Source: Macrotrachela quadricornifera
Taxonomy: Eukaryota > Rotifera > Eurotatoria > Philodinida > Philodinidae
Assembly: GCA_022393335.1 (NCBI GenBank)
Contig: JAJEKB010020600.1
Coordinates: 640,115 to 704,114, forward strand
Direction: 5' to 3'
Length of the DNA: 64,000 bases
Below, piece after piece: positions 32,433 to 44,351 of this stretch. A program made the translations under genes and the position numbers. Within the stretch, counting starts at the first letter, position 1; each line of letters begins with the position of its first letter. The notes under the pieces are model-generated. The model was not told the DNA's origin. It made no database searches and was given only the letters and a program-made list of their open reading frames with translations.

Positions 32433-34790
32433 CTATTGTGTATAGATTAGATTGAGATTGGAACCAAAGGCTATATCAATTAGTTCTCCAACGGTCGTTA
32501 GTAAAACAGTATCCATCGTCGAGTTGAGACAATACATAACCACTCGAGATCTGTCTTTGTGAACAACGTACAGATTACCATACAGATCTAATTTGATACC
32601 TTGGGGGTTGCTAAGAGTAGTATCATCGCTAACTTGCGTAAAAGCTACACTTGAAGTTTCAGCACCAGTAGTTCACAAATATACAGCTGTGCCGCTTTCA
32701 CCGCTTATATATATATGATTCGATGAATCGTGTGCAACTAAAAGTGCAGACGGTTTATTAATAACGCTATTAGTATTAATCGCAGTACCAATACTTGTTG
32801 CGTTTAGATTGCATTTTGCCACTCGATTATTTTATTGATCAGAGATATAAAAGGTAAATTTATTGTCGATAGCAATACCTATTGAAAGATTGAGAGTACC
32901 ACTTACAGATGAACCTGTTCCAACTTCTTATCATGCTCGTTTGTAAAGATGTATCCATCTTTATCACAAATAACATAATGGGCAAAACCAGCCAGCGGTC
33001 ATCCATCTAGGAGAAAGGTTTAAAATCAGTACGTTCCCTAAAAATTTTCTGTAACCCATTATTATGACATCGAGGGAGTATTAAAACTGTCATATGATGT
33101 AAGTCACTCAGCTGAAAACTAATATCAAGTCCATTACTTTTATTAGACGTTTTAAAACACGAAAAATTGTCTAATTCTACTAATTTATCGCCTTGGAACT
33201 TTGTATTTTTGCCAAAAACATAGCAGTAGTTTTCCACGAAATCTCAATGGGAAGATAAAAACGCATTAGTCGATTTGTAGAAAAAAATATTTATGATTAT
33301 TCCCAATTAGAAATAATCAAAATCTGTTCATTTTATCCTCGTGGAAAGGGTCTAAAAACGATGAAATTCCGTAACGAGTGAAATTCCGTAACGGAGGGTA
33401 TTTTTAACTTTTTCATGCGAATCAGTTGTGTCGGTCAAAAACAACTATATATTCTGAAAGCTTGATCGAAGCTGAACAAAATTCATTCACAACATTTTCC
33501 TAAAGATCGCTTTCTTTCTCCATAAAATCCTAATATATCAGACCTCTGTCAAAATTATTTCCATTTTTGAAATTCCGTAACGGACGATATTTTGTTGAAT
33601 AATGCAGACATCTTAAAAGAGAATGCTGTGAAGTTTTTAATGGTATGAGATCTCAATGGTCTTCACTTATGGTGAAAATTTCAAAGAGTTTCCTTTTGCC
33701 GTAACGGAGATATACACGTTGCAATACGGTAAAATGAAATTCCGTAACGCTGGTTTTGCCCTAATATATATGATTACCGTTACAGTTAGTCGCTGCAGTG
33801 TGAATGGCCGGTATCCATGATCCACTTATCAACGTATCCCATGGCATGAGCACAAATATACATTGTATCGTTTACATCAAAAATTATACATCGTGGATCT
33901 GAAATTAAACGAGAATTCGTATCGGCAACAACTACATCTGTTCGATTCCAACAATAATTAGTACCTAGCATAAACTCACACATTATTTATATAATTATCT
34001 AATGAAAAAACTTAACATGATGTGCAGCCTGTAGTAGTTGTCGTTGTTGTAACTGTAATAATAATTATTTCAAGATAATTACATAAGTAAACACTTTTGT
34101 TTCTATAAGAATTAACAAGTGAAGAGTTTAATTTATTCGAAATAGTTAACTTTTAAAAGATTGATTGTTACAATTTCCATTCATTAATAATCGTATAAAG
34201 ATGTATTGAATATGGTTTTAACTATCTTATATGTCTATTAAACATTAGAGTGATATGTATTTGTATGAATTTTCTTTGTGTCAAAATCAATCTATGTCGA
34301 TCTGAAAGTATGCTCAAAATTTTGAGTTTACGTCTTTTCCTGAGTAAATTTTTTGACCAATTTATCAGCAGAGAACAATTTATGCAATCGAATTAGTAAT
34401 ATGAACAAAAAAAGAAGAGCAATGAAACATTGGAACGTTTTTTAAAAAATTAATTTCATGTGCTTTTTCCCGTTTTAAGTAGCACATGAACTGTCAAATG
34501 TATTGTTTTTTTTTTGGTTTATAAATAAAACTTTAAATTCCTTTGAGTTCCATATAGAAGTATGAAATATTGTAATAAATAGTGATAGATTGCATACTTG
34601 TTGATGATATTTCAGTCACAGAAGTTGAACGAACAAACAATATTGGAATGATTATCGATATAGCAAGTAATATCACTAAAACTAGACCAGCAAAACATGA
34701 ACACCACCAAGTACAACATGCTGATGATGACTATACTTCTCTTCTTCTCTTATAAAAGATCACTATTCGGCATTGAAGAGGATGTGTCAT
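32433..34790 (-). pseudogene. Membrane-anchored NHL-repeat protein gene, decayed
   Basis: The 5' part (ATG 34790) encodes a short cytoplasmic head, a Cys/Trp-rich patch and a transmembrane helix (AGLVLVILLAISIIIPILFV). It contains a TAG at 34733-34731. A threonine-only linker exon (TTTTTTGC, about 34055-34015) follows. NHL blades appear at 33983-33786 (DPRCIIFDVNDTMYIC, YVDKWIM) and 32960-32433 (IGIAIDNKFTFYISDQ, NNRVAKCNLNATSIG, NPQGIKLDLYGNLYVV). The last frame has TAA after ISDQ and TGA after AVYL, and ends at TAG 32435-32433. Upstream of 32950 the frame is lost, and the 33000-33780 region is foreign repeat. The intact relative would be a type II membrane protein with an extracellular propeller. 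Confidence 0.75.
33362..33750. repeat. GAAATTCCGTAACG repeat cluster inside the NHL pseudogene
   Basis: The 14-mer GAAATTCCGTAACG occurs at about 33363, 33379, 33570 and 33738, with a related CCGTAACGGAG near 33700. All copies are in the same orientation. The block separates NHL blades and so is probably an insertion. The core GTAACG recalls the motif cluster at 343-1980. Confidence 0.65.
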
Positions 34791-34794
34791 CTAT

Positions 34795-35390
34795 AAACAA
34801 TTGACAAAGTAAATGCAAAAAATTTAATGGCTTGGTAAACATTAAAATCTGCGCCACTAATACTAATTAAAAATAAGCATTGAATCCAGTATAGAACACA
34901 TCGATAAAAGAATAAATTCTTAACGTTTCTTGAAGATATTGTAAAGTTTTTCTTTCTTTTCTATCATTTAACAGTCAAATTAAAATATTCTTAAGTATCG
35001 TTAATTACTTTCATAACTTCCATAGTCACGAAACTAAACCATAACAATACTTTTCCTATTCGATAAATTTTTTTTACTTTGAAATCTGTTTACCATTGAG
35101 AAAATTCTCTGGATATTTGAGACCTCAAAAACTAGCGAAATCTCCGCAATAGCCAAGAAGATCAATTTAATACCTATTGTTTAGTTTGAAAAGATGTGTG
35201 AAGATCGAGTGAGTTAAAATAAGGAAGCTTCCCATAAAATATCACAACAACTATAATTAGTATTGAAGACTTTTTTTTTACTTGTAAATCAAACATAATT
35301 TTTGTTTCATCAGATTTCATCAAGGACAAGTATTTATAGTAAATACAATAGGTGTTGGTAAAAATACTTGCACTACTTTTCCTATAGATA
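34795..35390. other. Intergenic, no feature recognised
   Basis: Upstream side of the NHL pseudogene. No TATA box or other gene could be supported. Confidence 0.4.
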
Positions 35391-35393
35391 TTT

Positions 35394-35600
35394 TTTTTTA
35401 TATAAGTATTTTTCGAATTCTTTTTTGTAATGTGATGGATAGTCCACGACGAATACTACACAATTCTTTAATTTGATATTCGATCTGTTCGTTTATAGAA
35501 AAAAAAATAAGACAAACATCTCTTTTTTCATAAACATCACACAATTTTTTACAATATTCTCATCAATATTTAAAGGTTTTATTTCGAACTGTTAGATGGC
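35394..35600 (-). pseudogene. Unidentified coding remnant
   Basis: The minus strand reads a coherent, normally composed peptide from a possible acceptor (TTACAG near 35604) to a TAA at about 35394. Parts are HLTVRNKTFKY, then EYCKKLCDVYEKRD and NEQIEYQIKELCSIRRGLS. Two consecutive TGA codons sit between the first two parts. I do not recognise the family. It may belong with the exon at 36391-36288. Confidence 0.35.
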
Positions 35601-36287
35601 CACTGTAATAATTGAATGAATATATACTGGAGGGAAAAGAAATCACATTTCTATTATAGAACAAATATTCTTACAAACATCTGTATATTGGTGAAAATTT
35701 CAATTTAGGATTGTAAAACTATTCTTTATACATATAGCTATTTAAATGCACTTTGATTTTTCTAATTTTGAGATGTATGTTATGCTTTTCTACGTTTTAA
35801 TCATAAATTAATCTCTCAAACTTTATCAAAAATATTAGTCAGATTTTTGTGCTTGTAAAATATCAATTATGTTACATTCAGGAAGAGATGTTGAATGAAA
35901 AAAGAAGATAATCTTTAATTCTAAATGGCGTTATCGATATTTTAATGATTAAAAATTTTTGAGATATGTCGCACCGCTTTTTTGCTTTATCTCTGAAATA
36001 AAGTGGATGAAACTGTATGTAAAATTGACATGAAAATTTCTATCTTTCTGTAGTATCAGGCAAAATAGAGCAGGACAGGTTACAGGTTGTCAAAATATCT
36101 TAACCTGCAGACCTCTAACTAAATTTATGATCGAATAACAAATGAAAATAATCCAGAAAAGCTTTAAAATATGAAAAATGAGTGATAATAATGTATAAAG
36201 TTGATTAGTAATAATAATTGTTGCTATCGTATCTTCTTTAATGTGACCTCATCAAACGATCGTATGTTATATATGGAACAAAGATAC

Positions 36288-36391
36288 CTTCTATTGATTC
36301 TACTTCAACAGAACATGTACGTGTGTCAAATAAAATGATTGCTTCCATATGAATCAATAATGGTGCGTTAGAAAAGGTATCAATCTCGCGC
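36288..36391 (-). pseudogene. Unidentified isolated exon
   Basis: Between an acceptor (TTATTTAG) and a donor (GAAG/GTATCT) the minus strand encodes a 34-residue piece (EIDTFSNAPLLIHMEAI, then ILFDTRTCSVEVESIE). The codon pattern looks coding, but no complete gene could be assembled. Partner exons were not found, so it is probably a relic. Confidence 0.35.
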
Positions 36392-36399
36392 CTAAATAA

Positions 36400-37685
36400 T
36401 GTTACTTGTGAATTTCATCAAGTTATTGCTATACGCTATAGATGAAACTAGAGAGTAATCTTTATACTGATCTATTTAAATTTTGAGCCCGTATATAAAT
36501 GAGCTTTGCTCTCAACAGGACTGGGAAGAAACAAATCTTATTTCATTTAGATCTTCTTCAAAAGAAAGTTCATTTTCGTTAGAAAAAAGAATTTTTTTTT
36601 AGAGAAGCAAAAGTTTCCTTTTTCATTCTTTCTCAATTAATACTTTTTGACATCATGCCTTCAGCGAAACTCTTACATACTATGGGAAAAAATAAAATTG
36701 CTTTTCCTTTCTTGCAATGTTTACTAAAGCTATTCCATAAAACAAACAATATGTAAATGAATTAAAAATGAAAAGAACGCAATTTAATAATCGTACGAGA
36801 AAATGACAAAAGAATGATTTTTGTTTTTCTTTCTTCGCACAATCGATATCAAGAAACGAAAAAATGAAAGAAAAACAAGTTTTTCAAAATATGGATAAAT
36901 AATAAAATCTATTTACATCTAATTCATAACAGTAAATAAAATATAAAATAGTTTATGATGAAAACTTTTTTTGAAATATCTAAATTTTAACTCATGTTAT
37001 AATTATAAATTGTATACGAAAAGACTAACTTGTTTATCTTGATTGATTATGCTTATTGCTCATACATATTTGCACTTTTTAAACAGAAATAAAGAAATGT
37101 ATGATGTCATATAATGTAAAGAGAAATGAAACATTTATCTAATCGATACGCTATATGAACATATATAGTAATATTAATTGTCGATACTCTAACTATTAAA
37201 GATATTTAATATGAGATGTGTTACAAACTTTTTTTTGTTCAACGAATCAGTTTATGACAATGATTCTGCAACAAATTAAACGTAATTATGTTATTCATTC
37301 TCATTACATATTAACATCTAGAAATATTTTTATTATTGCTTAGTAGATACATTAACAATACGACTATCATATAGGTATCATAAAATAACTAAACTAAACA
37401 CGTATCACTAATTAATAACAATTAGGTAGGTGTACTACCAGTAGTCAATAACTAATAAATGAAGATGTGCACAACTTCATTAGACTGTAATAATATGATT
37501 ATTATACGTTTAATTTATTTTTTCATAATCGAAGCAAGATACAAAAAAAAATTGTTAAAACATTCCACTTATACTTCTTTCTTCAAGTTCTTGCTGAAAT
37601 ATAGGAATTAATGAGACAGATACTTTATTCAGGAGTAAATATGCGAATAAGATAAAACACACGTAAAAAACTAAATGGTAGAAAA
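36400..37685. other. AT-rich intergenic DNA
   Basis: No gene or repeat end supported; likely the 3' flank of the secreted-protein gene on the minus strand. Confidence 0.4.
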
Positions 37686-37687
37686 GT

Positions 37688-38131
37688 TTATATGTTCGAG
37701 GCGGTTATCATCAAACCGATGAGAGACAGAGCAAACAACATAATGATGTTCGCATGTTGTTTAACGGAGCCACTCTTGACAACACTACCACTACATGCTG
37801 AATTTGCTGAATTAGTGGCGGTGATGGTCTTACTATCAGAACTGAGTGTGAGGGTGAGAGACGAGCCAGCCAACGTGATCGTTGTACTGTAACCACTTGG
37901 AGAAGCTGTGTAGAATGATGTTGTGGTTGCACCGCTGCATTGACCACTCAAACCACTGGTGACCAGCAAGTAACTTGTTGAATACTGTGAAATGACTACA
38001 TTCCCACTAAAACAACAACAAGCCGATGTGCTGCAAGTGTTGCCAGATGCGCTGTAAGTGCCTGTCCATGTCTGAGGCTTGACAACAGCAATGATAGATG
38101 CCATGAAGACGAGAGCAAGTATTGTTTGCAT
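37688..38131 (-). CDS. Secreted, probably GPI-anchored, Cys/Ser/Thr-rich protein
   Basis: The single exon encodes 147 residues. I chose the ATG at 38131, which opens a good signal peptide (MQTILALVFMASIIAVV, cleavage near KPQ). In-frame codons further upstream lack an ATG. The mature part is rich in Ser, Thr and Gly with a central CSTSACCCFSG cluster and two more cysteines. The C-terminus is a hydrophobic helix preceded by small residues (about residues 125-147), as in GPI-anchored proteins. The family is unknown to me. The gene is clearly more GC-rich than its surroundings, and a TATA box lies about 60 bp upstream. This looks like a compact, strongly expressed surface or secreted protein; that is inference. 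Confidence 0.8.
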   Translation of the reverse strand: MQTILALVFMASIIAVVKPQTWTGTYSASGNTCSTSACCCFSGNVVISQYSTSYLLVTSGLSGQCSGATTTSFYTASPSGYSTTITLAGSSLTLTLSSDSKTITATNSANSACSGSVVKSGSVKQHANIIMLFALSLIGLMITASNI

Positions 38132-38192
38132 ATTTGTTGATGGAGTAGATTTGTGAATGAAAAGCAAGTGATGTATTCAATGGCAAGCATCG

Positions 38193-38200
38193 CTTTTATA
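38193..38200 (-). promoter_or_regulatory. TATA box of the secreted-protein gene
   Basis: TATAAAAG on the minus strand lies 62 bp upstream of the chosen ATG (38131). A start site about 30 bp downstream would leave a leader of about 30 nt. Confidence 0.65.
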
Positions 38201-38209
38201 CTCCACTTT

Positions 38210-39570
38210 TTCCCACAATATAGTTCATAAATGAATGGTGTAATACTTTTCCCATCGTGGTAATCGAAACAAATCAGAAGTTTTGAAGGATGAAAAGAAA
38301 ATTGTTAATAATGGCAACCGTCTTTCCACTTTCCCAGTGTGACAGTATTCGCATACATGTATTATTTTTCTTTTAAATAATTTTTGTTTACTTAGAAACA
38401 AGTAAAAAGGACATCAAATAGACGATGTAATTAAATATAGTATCACAACATATTGTGGAGTGGTCGCTGGAAATAAAGCGTTGCCAAGCATGTCTCCGTT
38501 ACCTTCGAGACTGTCAAAAAGTATTTGTTTGAGAACGAGATCGTTTACTCATCGTATTTGAAGTGAACAAAGAATTGACTTCTATAACATTACCACCTCT
38601 GCGAGTAATGGGATCGTTATCCTAAGTATAACTATATATTCTAAATGTTAAGGAGTTTTAGTAGATTTGGAGAGCAATTTTCACCATTCCAAAGAAAGAT
38701 GACTAGACCATGAATTTGTATAAGAATTATTACTCAAATTATGTCAAAATATAATTGAATTTATTATTTTTCAACTAGAAAATGATCATATTTTTATGTA
38801 ACTCATCAATCTATTTCTTTCAGCTAAATTTATAAAAATATATTATAATTTTATAGTGAAAAAAAAAAGGCAATTCCAACTATAATTTGTTCAAAGATTA
38901 TTAAGAATATGTCTAGCGTGAGTTGTTAAAAAGAATACCCATTCGCCTTTTATTTTAGATCGGATAAAAATACCAAGATAGAAAATTTTCTACTTACATT
39001 AAAATGTATATTTTATTCAAAAAATATATTTACAATATTATAACATATGATAACTACTTTTTATTGACCAGAAGATGGTATTTTATCTGACTTTGGCTCA
39101 CATAGATTCTCTAAATTGATTGTACCGAATTTTTTATACATATTCAGCCATCTATCAGCTGATCTGAACGATACTGTATGATAAAATTCTTTCCAAATTT
39201 AACGATTACTATAACTATCATTACCTAATTGCAATATCACAATTTTTCATTTATTAACCTTTTTGAATAAAATAATATTAAACTTAAAGTACGTAAAGAT
39301 TTATAGAACAGAAATTTCGAATATCAATATTATCATTATTAAAATAACGAAGATAGTAGCGCACTACTATTCTATTCAGTTTTTTATATACACTAATAAT
39401 CTAACTTATAGATCATTTCTTTTCTTTCAACGTGATTTATATTTATTCTTTATTATTAAATAGAACGAACAATAAAGCTATTTATAATTCGTTCTTCTTT
39501 TCTTCAGTCAGTATAAATACTTTCGTCATTTATTTAATGAAAGAAAAGAAAAATCATTTTCTATTATATA
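38210..39570. other. Intergenic between divergent genes
   Basis: Divergent promoter region for 37688-38131 (minus) and 39576-41864 (plus). No further gene was seen. Confidence 0.45.
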
Positions 39571-39575
39571 TCATT

Positions 39576-41864
39576 ATGGTACGTCCACCATCATCTCAAG
39601 AAGATTCTTTATCTACTGATAAAACCAATACATCATTATCAAGTGAATCTGGTGAATTTACTGTTACATCATATATTAGTCCAACAAATGATAATCAAAT
39701 TGAATTATCATCAACAAATCGAAATCCATATGTTGAACAATATTTAAATATTTTTTATAAAAAATCTCTTGATCAATCAGTAAGAAAAATAAAATATGAA
39801 GAAGAAAAAAACATTATTTTTCTTTAGATGATATTAACAACAAGTCAATTAGTTGAAAATACACTTGCACTTTATGATAATATGGAAGATGATGCAGCAA
39901 ATTCTTATATACTTTCATTTATTTTATTACGTGTTGGTTGTATATCTAAAACATATGATTTTGAACAATTTATTGATATGAATCGAGAAGAAAAAGATAA
40001 AATTATTAAAGAAGTAATATAGTAATATATATATATAGATTTATTTTAATTTTATTTATTTAAGAATTGGTCTGGTAAAAAAGTTTTAATGAATTTAACA
40101 TTAAAAGATGAAGAAATTGAAAAAAATTATAAACGTTTTGAAGCTTTTTTTTCTACATTAACATGTATTCGTTTTGATGATATTATACGAATAAATAATG
40201 AAACAAATTTAAAAAAAATTCTTTTTTTATTAATGGATGATATTCAATCAACAATTATTGAATATCGTTTTACAATATTACTTGCTCGTAAGATTAATTT
40301 TTCGAAAAAAAAAAAATAATAATGAAGATTTTTAGTTGAAGCTATTCTTCGTGGTTTAATTATAACTGTTGCTCATGGAAGAAGAAATAAACCAGGAAAA
40401 ATTTCACCGTTTATTGGACATAAAGTTATTCAAAATTTGTTTGATTTTAATAAAAAGTATTGTTTTTTTTTATTTTAAGGATGCAATGAAAATATTCGAA
40501 TTTGTATCTATGGTTTTTACAAAAGCAATTGTTCCTCGTCTTTCGTAAATTTTTATTTTTTATTTTTTAATATGTAGTCGTTTTTTTTTTACTTCATTAA
40601 AGTGATTCTGAAACACAAATTAGTCATATAGCATTCCAAGCATTAATTGAATTATGCGAAATTTGGCCAAATTCATGGTTATCAAAAGAAGTTTTTAATG
40701 AATGTATTTATTCAATTATTTCACAGGTTAAATACTTTTTTTTGTTCATAAGAATTCTGATTTATTCTTAATATTTTAGGATGATAAATCTGATTTTAAT
40801 AATTCCATTCGTTTTTTTCGAACATTATTAACTCATAATGAATTTGATAAAGAATCAATTCGTCAATATATTCAATATTTATTAATAAAAATTTCATCAG
40901 ATCAATTCGAACTTATATCTGTATCAAATACAACATCTATATATAAATTAATTAATGATATATTAACGTAATGTATTATATTTTATAATAGAAAACGATA
41001 AAATTTTCAATATAGAATTTATCCGGAAATATTTTCAACAAAAATAATTTACCATTGGTCAAATGGAATATTTCAAGATAATAATCGTACACAAAAATTA
41101 GCTTTAAATTTTCTAATAAGATTTATTCAAATGAATGAAGATCAATTTCAATCAACAACAATATGGCCTTATATTATTCATGTTTATATGAATATATTTA
41201 AGGTTAGAGATTCTTATGTATTAGTTTATATTTTGTAATTAAATATTTATTTTAGTTAAATGTAAGTGAAGAAACAACAGCTTGTTTAATACATTCAATT
41301 GAAAATAATCTTAAAATTTCAACAATACTTTCTAATATATCTGGTATTGAATATTATATTGAAACAAAAATTTTTAATAGTAAATTATTTTTTTTTTTGT
41401 TGTTGTTGTATATTAATCAGATTTTATTTTAATTAGATTCACAAAAATCATCAATTCTTGTTATTCTTCAATTATTACGTTCACTTTTTATTCTTCATAT
41501 TAATCGACAACGAACAACAATGTCAATTAATGATGAAGAAAATGATGAAGAAATTATTTGTCGAAATATTAGTAGACTTACATTTAAATTTATTACAAAA
41601 ATTATTCAACAAGTATATAGAATTTATTTAATAAAATAAAATAAAAAAAATATTCTCTTTCTTTTTTTGTTTTGTAAGGATAATATTGATAAATTAATAT
41701 TAATTGAATGTTTAACTGCTTTACAAACAACACTTTGTTCATTATCAATTGAACATATTAGAGATAATTCAATTTCATTAGATGATTTAATTAATGAAAT
41801 GAAAATGATGGTTGCTACTTATCAATTAGCTGATGCATCTATTCATACAAATATGAATATATAA
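39576..41864 (+). CDS. Uncharacterised helical-repeat-like protein, 11 exons
   Basis: Exons: 39576-39779, 39828-40013, 40065-40287, 40336-40424, 40480-40544, 40603-40726, 40780-40967, 41016-41202, 41256-41379, 41437-41612 and 41679-41864. All introns are GT-AG and 48-66 bp long. They join into one frame of 583 residues. The start ATG (39576) precedes VRPPSSQED. An in-frame upstream ATG exists at 39537, but the peptide there is low complexity. Residues 1-60 are Ser/Thr/Asn-rich and probably disordered. The rest is alpha-helical with Leu/Ile-rich amphipathic helices suggestive of ARM/HEAT-type repeats (LVEAILRGL-like, SHIAFQALIELCEIWPNSW, LILIECLTALQTTL). I cannot name a family. Exon 4 is ended at GTTATT, the only choice that keeps phase. 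The gene appears intact. Confidence 0.8.
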
Positions 41865-42084
41865 GAAAAAACCTTTTTTTTTATTTATTTTTATTTTATT
41901 AGTTATGAAATAATATGTTTATTGGGTATAGAAACTAACTTGATTTTTTTTATATGTTAAGATGAAATTTTGAAATAAATAAATGTATGATTTTATGAAA
42001 AAGAATTACATATTCAACAATAGTAGATTCAGAAGTTTTACTTTTGCATATGAACTTCGCAAGACTTTTAGTAAAAAGCTACTA

Positions 42085-42465
42085 TCAAGTGTCCCATAAT
42101 AGATGGTGGCACTTTGTATTTCATATTGTAATCACTACGTTTTATTAAAAAAACAAAATATACCACAAGATGCAGCGTAAAATGCTCTATAAGTTACAAA
42201 GGACTGGTTATTTTATTTACGACATTTTTAAATCCAAAATAACTTCAAATTCCGTGCGATCAGCTTTTACAATAGCGAAAATCGATCGTATAGAGTTTTG
42301 CTTTTTTTTTGAAAACAAGAAGTATTGAATTAAAATAAGCTTTAGTTTGTGCATTGTAGAATTTTTCATGCTGCATCTTATGGTATATTTTATTTTTTAA
42401 ATAAAACGTATTTAGAGATTAAAATATGAAGTGCAAAGTATCACCATTTATTATGGGACACCCGT
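42085..42465. mobile_element. MITE with TA target duplication, 381 bp
   Basis: Ends TCAAGTGTCCCATAATAGAT and (reverse complement) ACGGGTGTCCCATAATAAAT start inverted arms of about 115 bp. TA flanks both sides (42083-42084, 42466-42467). The interior of about 130 bp is non-coding. The GGGTGTCCCATAATA terminus is Tc1/mariner-like. Confidence 0.85.
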
Positions 42466-42469
42466 TAGA

Positions 42470-43150
42470 TTTTACAGTTGAGAATTTCAAGCGCTATCTT
42501 TTAATAATAAGAATGTCTTTAGCTACATGGATAAGAGAGAAGAATTCTTAGAAATCTTAATGTGATAACATAGTTTATATAATAATCCTTCATCTAAATT
42601 CGTCCTATGGATGGCAGATATAGTTATTAAATAATCAATCTTATGATTAATATCGAAAGCAATAGTCTTCATGAATTATTTTGTGGTAAACAAAAAGAAT
42701 ATTAGCATTAAATTTTTGAATAGATAGCAAGATTATTATGTTATATAGTTTTATGTTAGTTGTGATTCGATTCAGTTGTATTAGTTAATACTCTTATAAT
42801 CTCTAGGAATAACAGTATTTTATTCTATGATATACAACGTATGTATTTCTATTAGGATGAAACTTTTATTTTAATAAATTTTTTTTTGGCAGGAAATATG
42901 AATATGCATTAATAATCTTGACATGTTGTTCAAATAAGACCTCGATAAATAATTAAAGGATTTGAATCTTTATTCAATATACTATGTGCTATGATATTAA
43001 ATTACTGAAAAAAAATAATATTTTCTCATTCATTTTTCTTATTGTCACGTTCTTTCTCAATCTAAAGAAATATCACGAATTTAAATCCAAAAAAATATGC
43101 ATACTATATCATAAAAACAGAGTCAATTCTAGTCAACTAAAGCATTTTCT
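42470..43150. other. Intergenic, upstream of secreted-protein gene
   Basis: No gene recognised; the promoter of the 43153 gene presumably lies here, without an obvious TATA box. Confidence 0.4.
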
Positions 43151-43152
43151 AA

Positions 43153-43651
43153 ATGCATCAATTACTCTTCGCATTTCTGGTAAGATATTCTCATATAATT
43201 TCACATATAAAAAATTCATTCTTAATTTTTCTAGGTATGCCTTACTATAGGCTTGACACTAGCGGATCAGAATAAAGATCTACCACATTTCAAATATAAA
43301 TCATCATTATCAAATAAAAAATTACCAAAATTTTGTTCAAATGATACAATAGCACAAATTTATTTGACACAAATTCTTTCACTTATTAATGATCTTCAAA
43401 ATAATTCATCATATAATTCAATCTTAAAATTACAATCGGCTAATTTTATTACATATTTAAAAGATACTACTAATCACGGACTATTACATAGTAATTGTGA
43501 TGATTTTATTAAAGGTCTTCAAGTAGCTAAGAAAGCTGATAAAGCAATTGAACGTGCACAAAGACAATTGGCAAAAACAGTTCAGCAAAAAATAAAACGA
43601 GTTGCACGTAGTCTCACTGATGGAAAAGGATTTTATGAATTAAATAATTAA
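43153..43651 (+). CDS. Secreted protein of unknown function, two exons
   Basis: Exon 1 (43153-43179) encodes only MHQLLFAFL. A 55-bp intron (GTAAGA ... TTTCTAG) follows. Exon 2 (43235-43651) continues VCLTIGLTLA and then DQNKDLPHFK. The two exons together form a textbook signal peptide split by the intron, cleaved after about residue 19. The 147-residue product has a mature part of about 128 residues with two cysteines (KFCSN, SNCDD) and a basic helical C-terminus (KAIERAQRQLAKTVQQKIKR). No family is recognised. Exact splice sites and the intact frame support a functional gene. Confidence 0.8.
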
Positions 43652-43659
43652 ATATGTAA

Positions 43660-44350
43660 AATTTTTATTTTTAATAAACAGAAACTGAAAAGAAATACAA
43701 AATATTTTAAATTTCTTATTGTTCAGACAAAATTCTTGTGAGAGAAAAGAAAAAGATTTTTTTCAGCTTCCCAAAATGAACAGCACGTGATGTCTTCTTT
43801 GTATGGTCATATATAAAAAGCGATGTCTGAACGTTATTTAGTCATTATTAATTCAGTAGCTAGTACAACTTCACTTGTAATATGTACTTCTTCTAGAACG
43901 TTCAACTCGTTATCAAACAACATGTAACCGCTCTATTTCAATTAGATGAAGGTAAAATGTTCTCATTCGATATAGAGAAAACAATAGACTGTATACATTT
44001 CAGTATTTTATTAATCGACAGTAGAAATTCTAGATGTACACGTCAATGTTTGTCAGAAAGGCAAGATCAGATTTTTCAGGCAAAAATCTTGTATAGAAGG
44101 AATAGAAAAAGAATCTTGTCTGATAACTAAGGAAAACAAGAATCCGGAAAGAAAACGACAAGATCATCGATTGGTGATGTATAAATATTCGAACTTTTTT
44201 TAGGATAGATTCAAAAATAATTCGTGAATAATTCACAACGAGTTTGTAACTTTTGACAAATTCTATTTCAAATATTTAATAAAATTAAATTAAAATCTTC
44301 TAACTATCTTCCTATATTTATTAATGAACAAAAATAAAGTTTTTATTATT
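43660..44350. other. Intergenic between convergent genes
   Basis: Contains a TATA-like ATATAAAAAG near 43811, but no frame follows it. The minus-strand frame 44236-44030 has no family features. Confidence 0.4.
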
Positions 44351-44351
44351 A

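Noticed and set aside
40425..40479. Shorter 23-bp intron 4 starting at 40457 in the 11-exon gene
   Set aside because: It breaks the frame and is far below the intron sizes in this gene; a donor at 40425 restores phase with a 55-bp intron.
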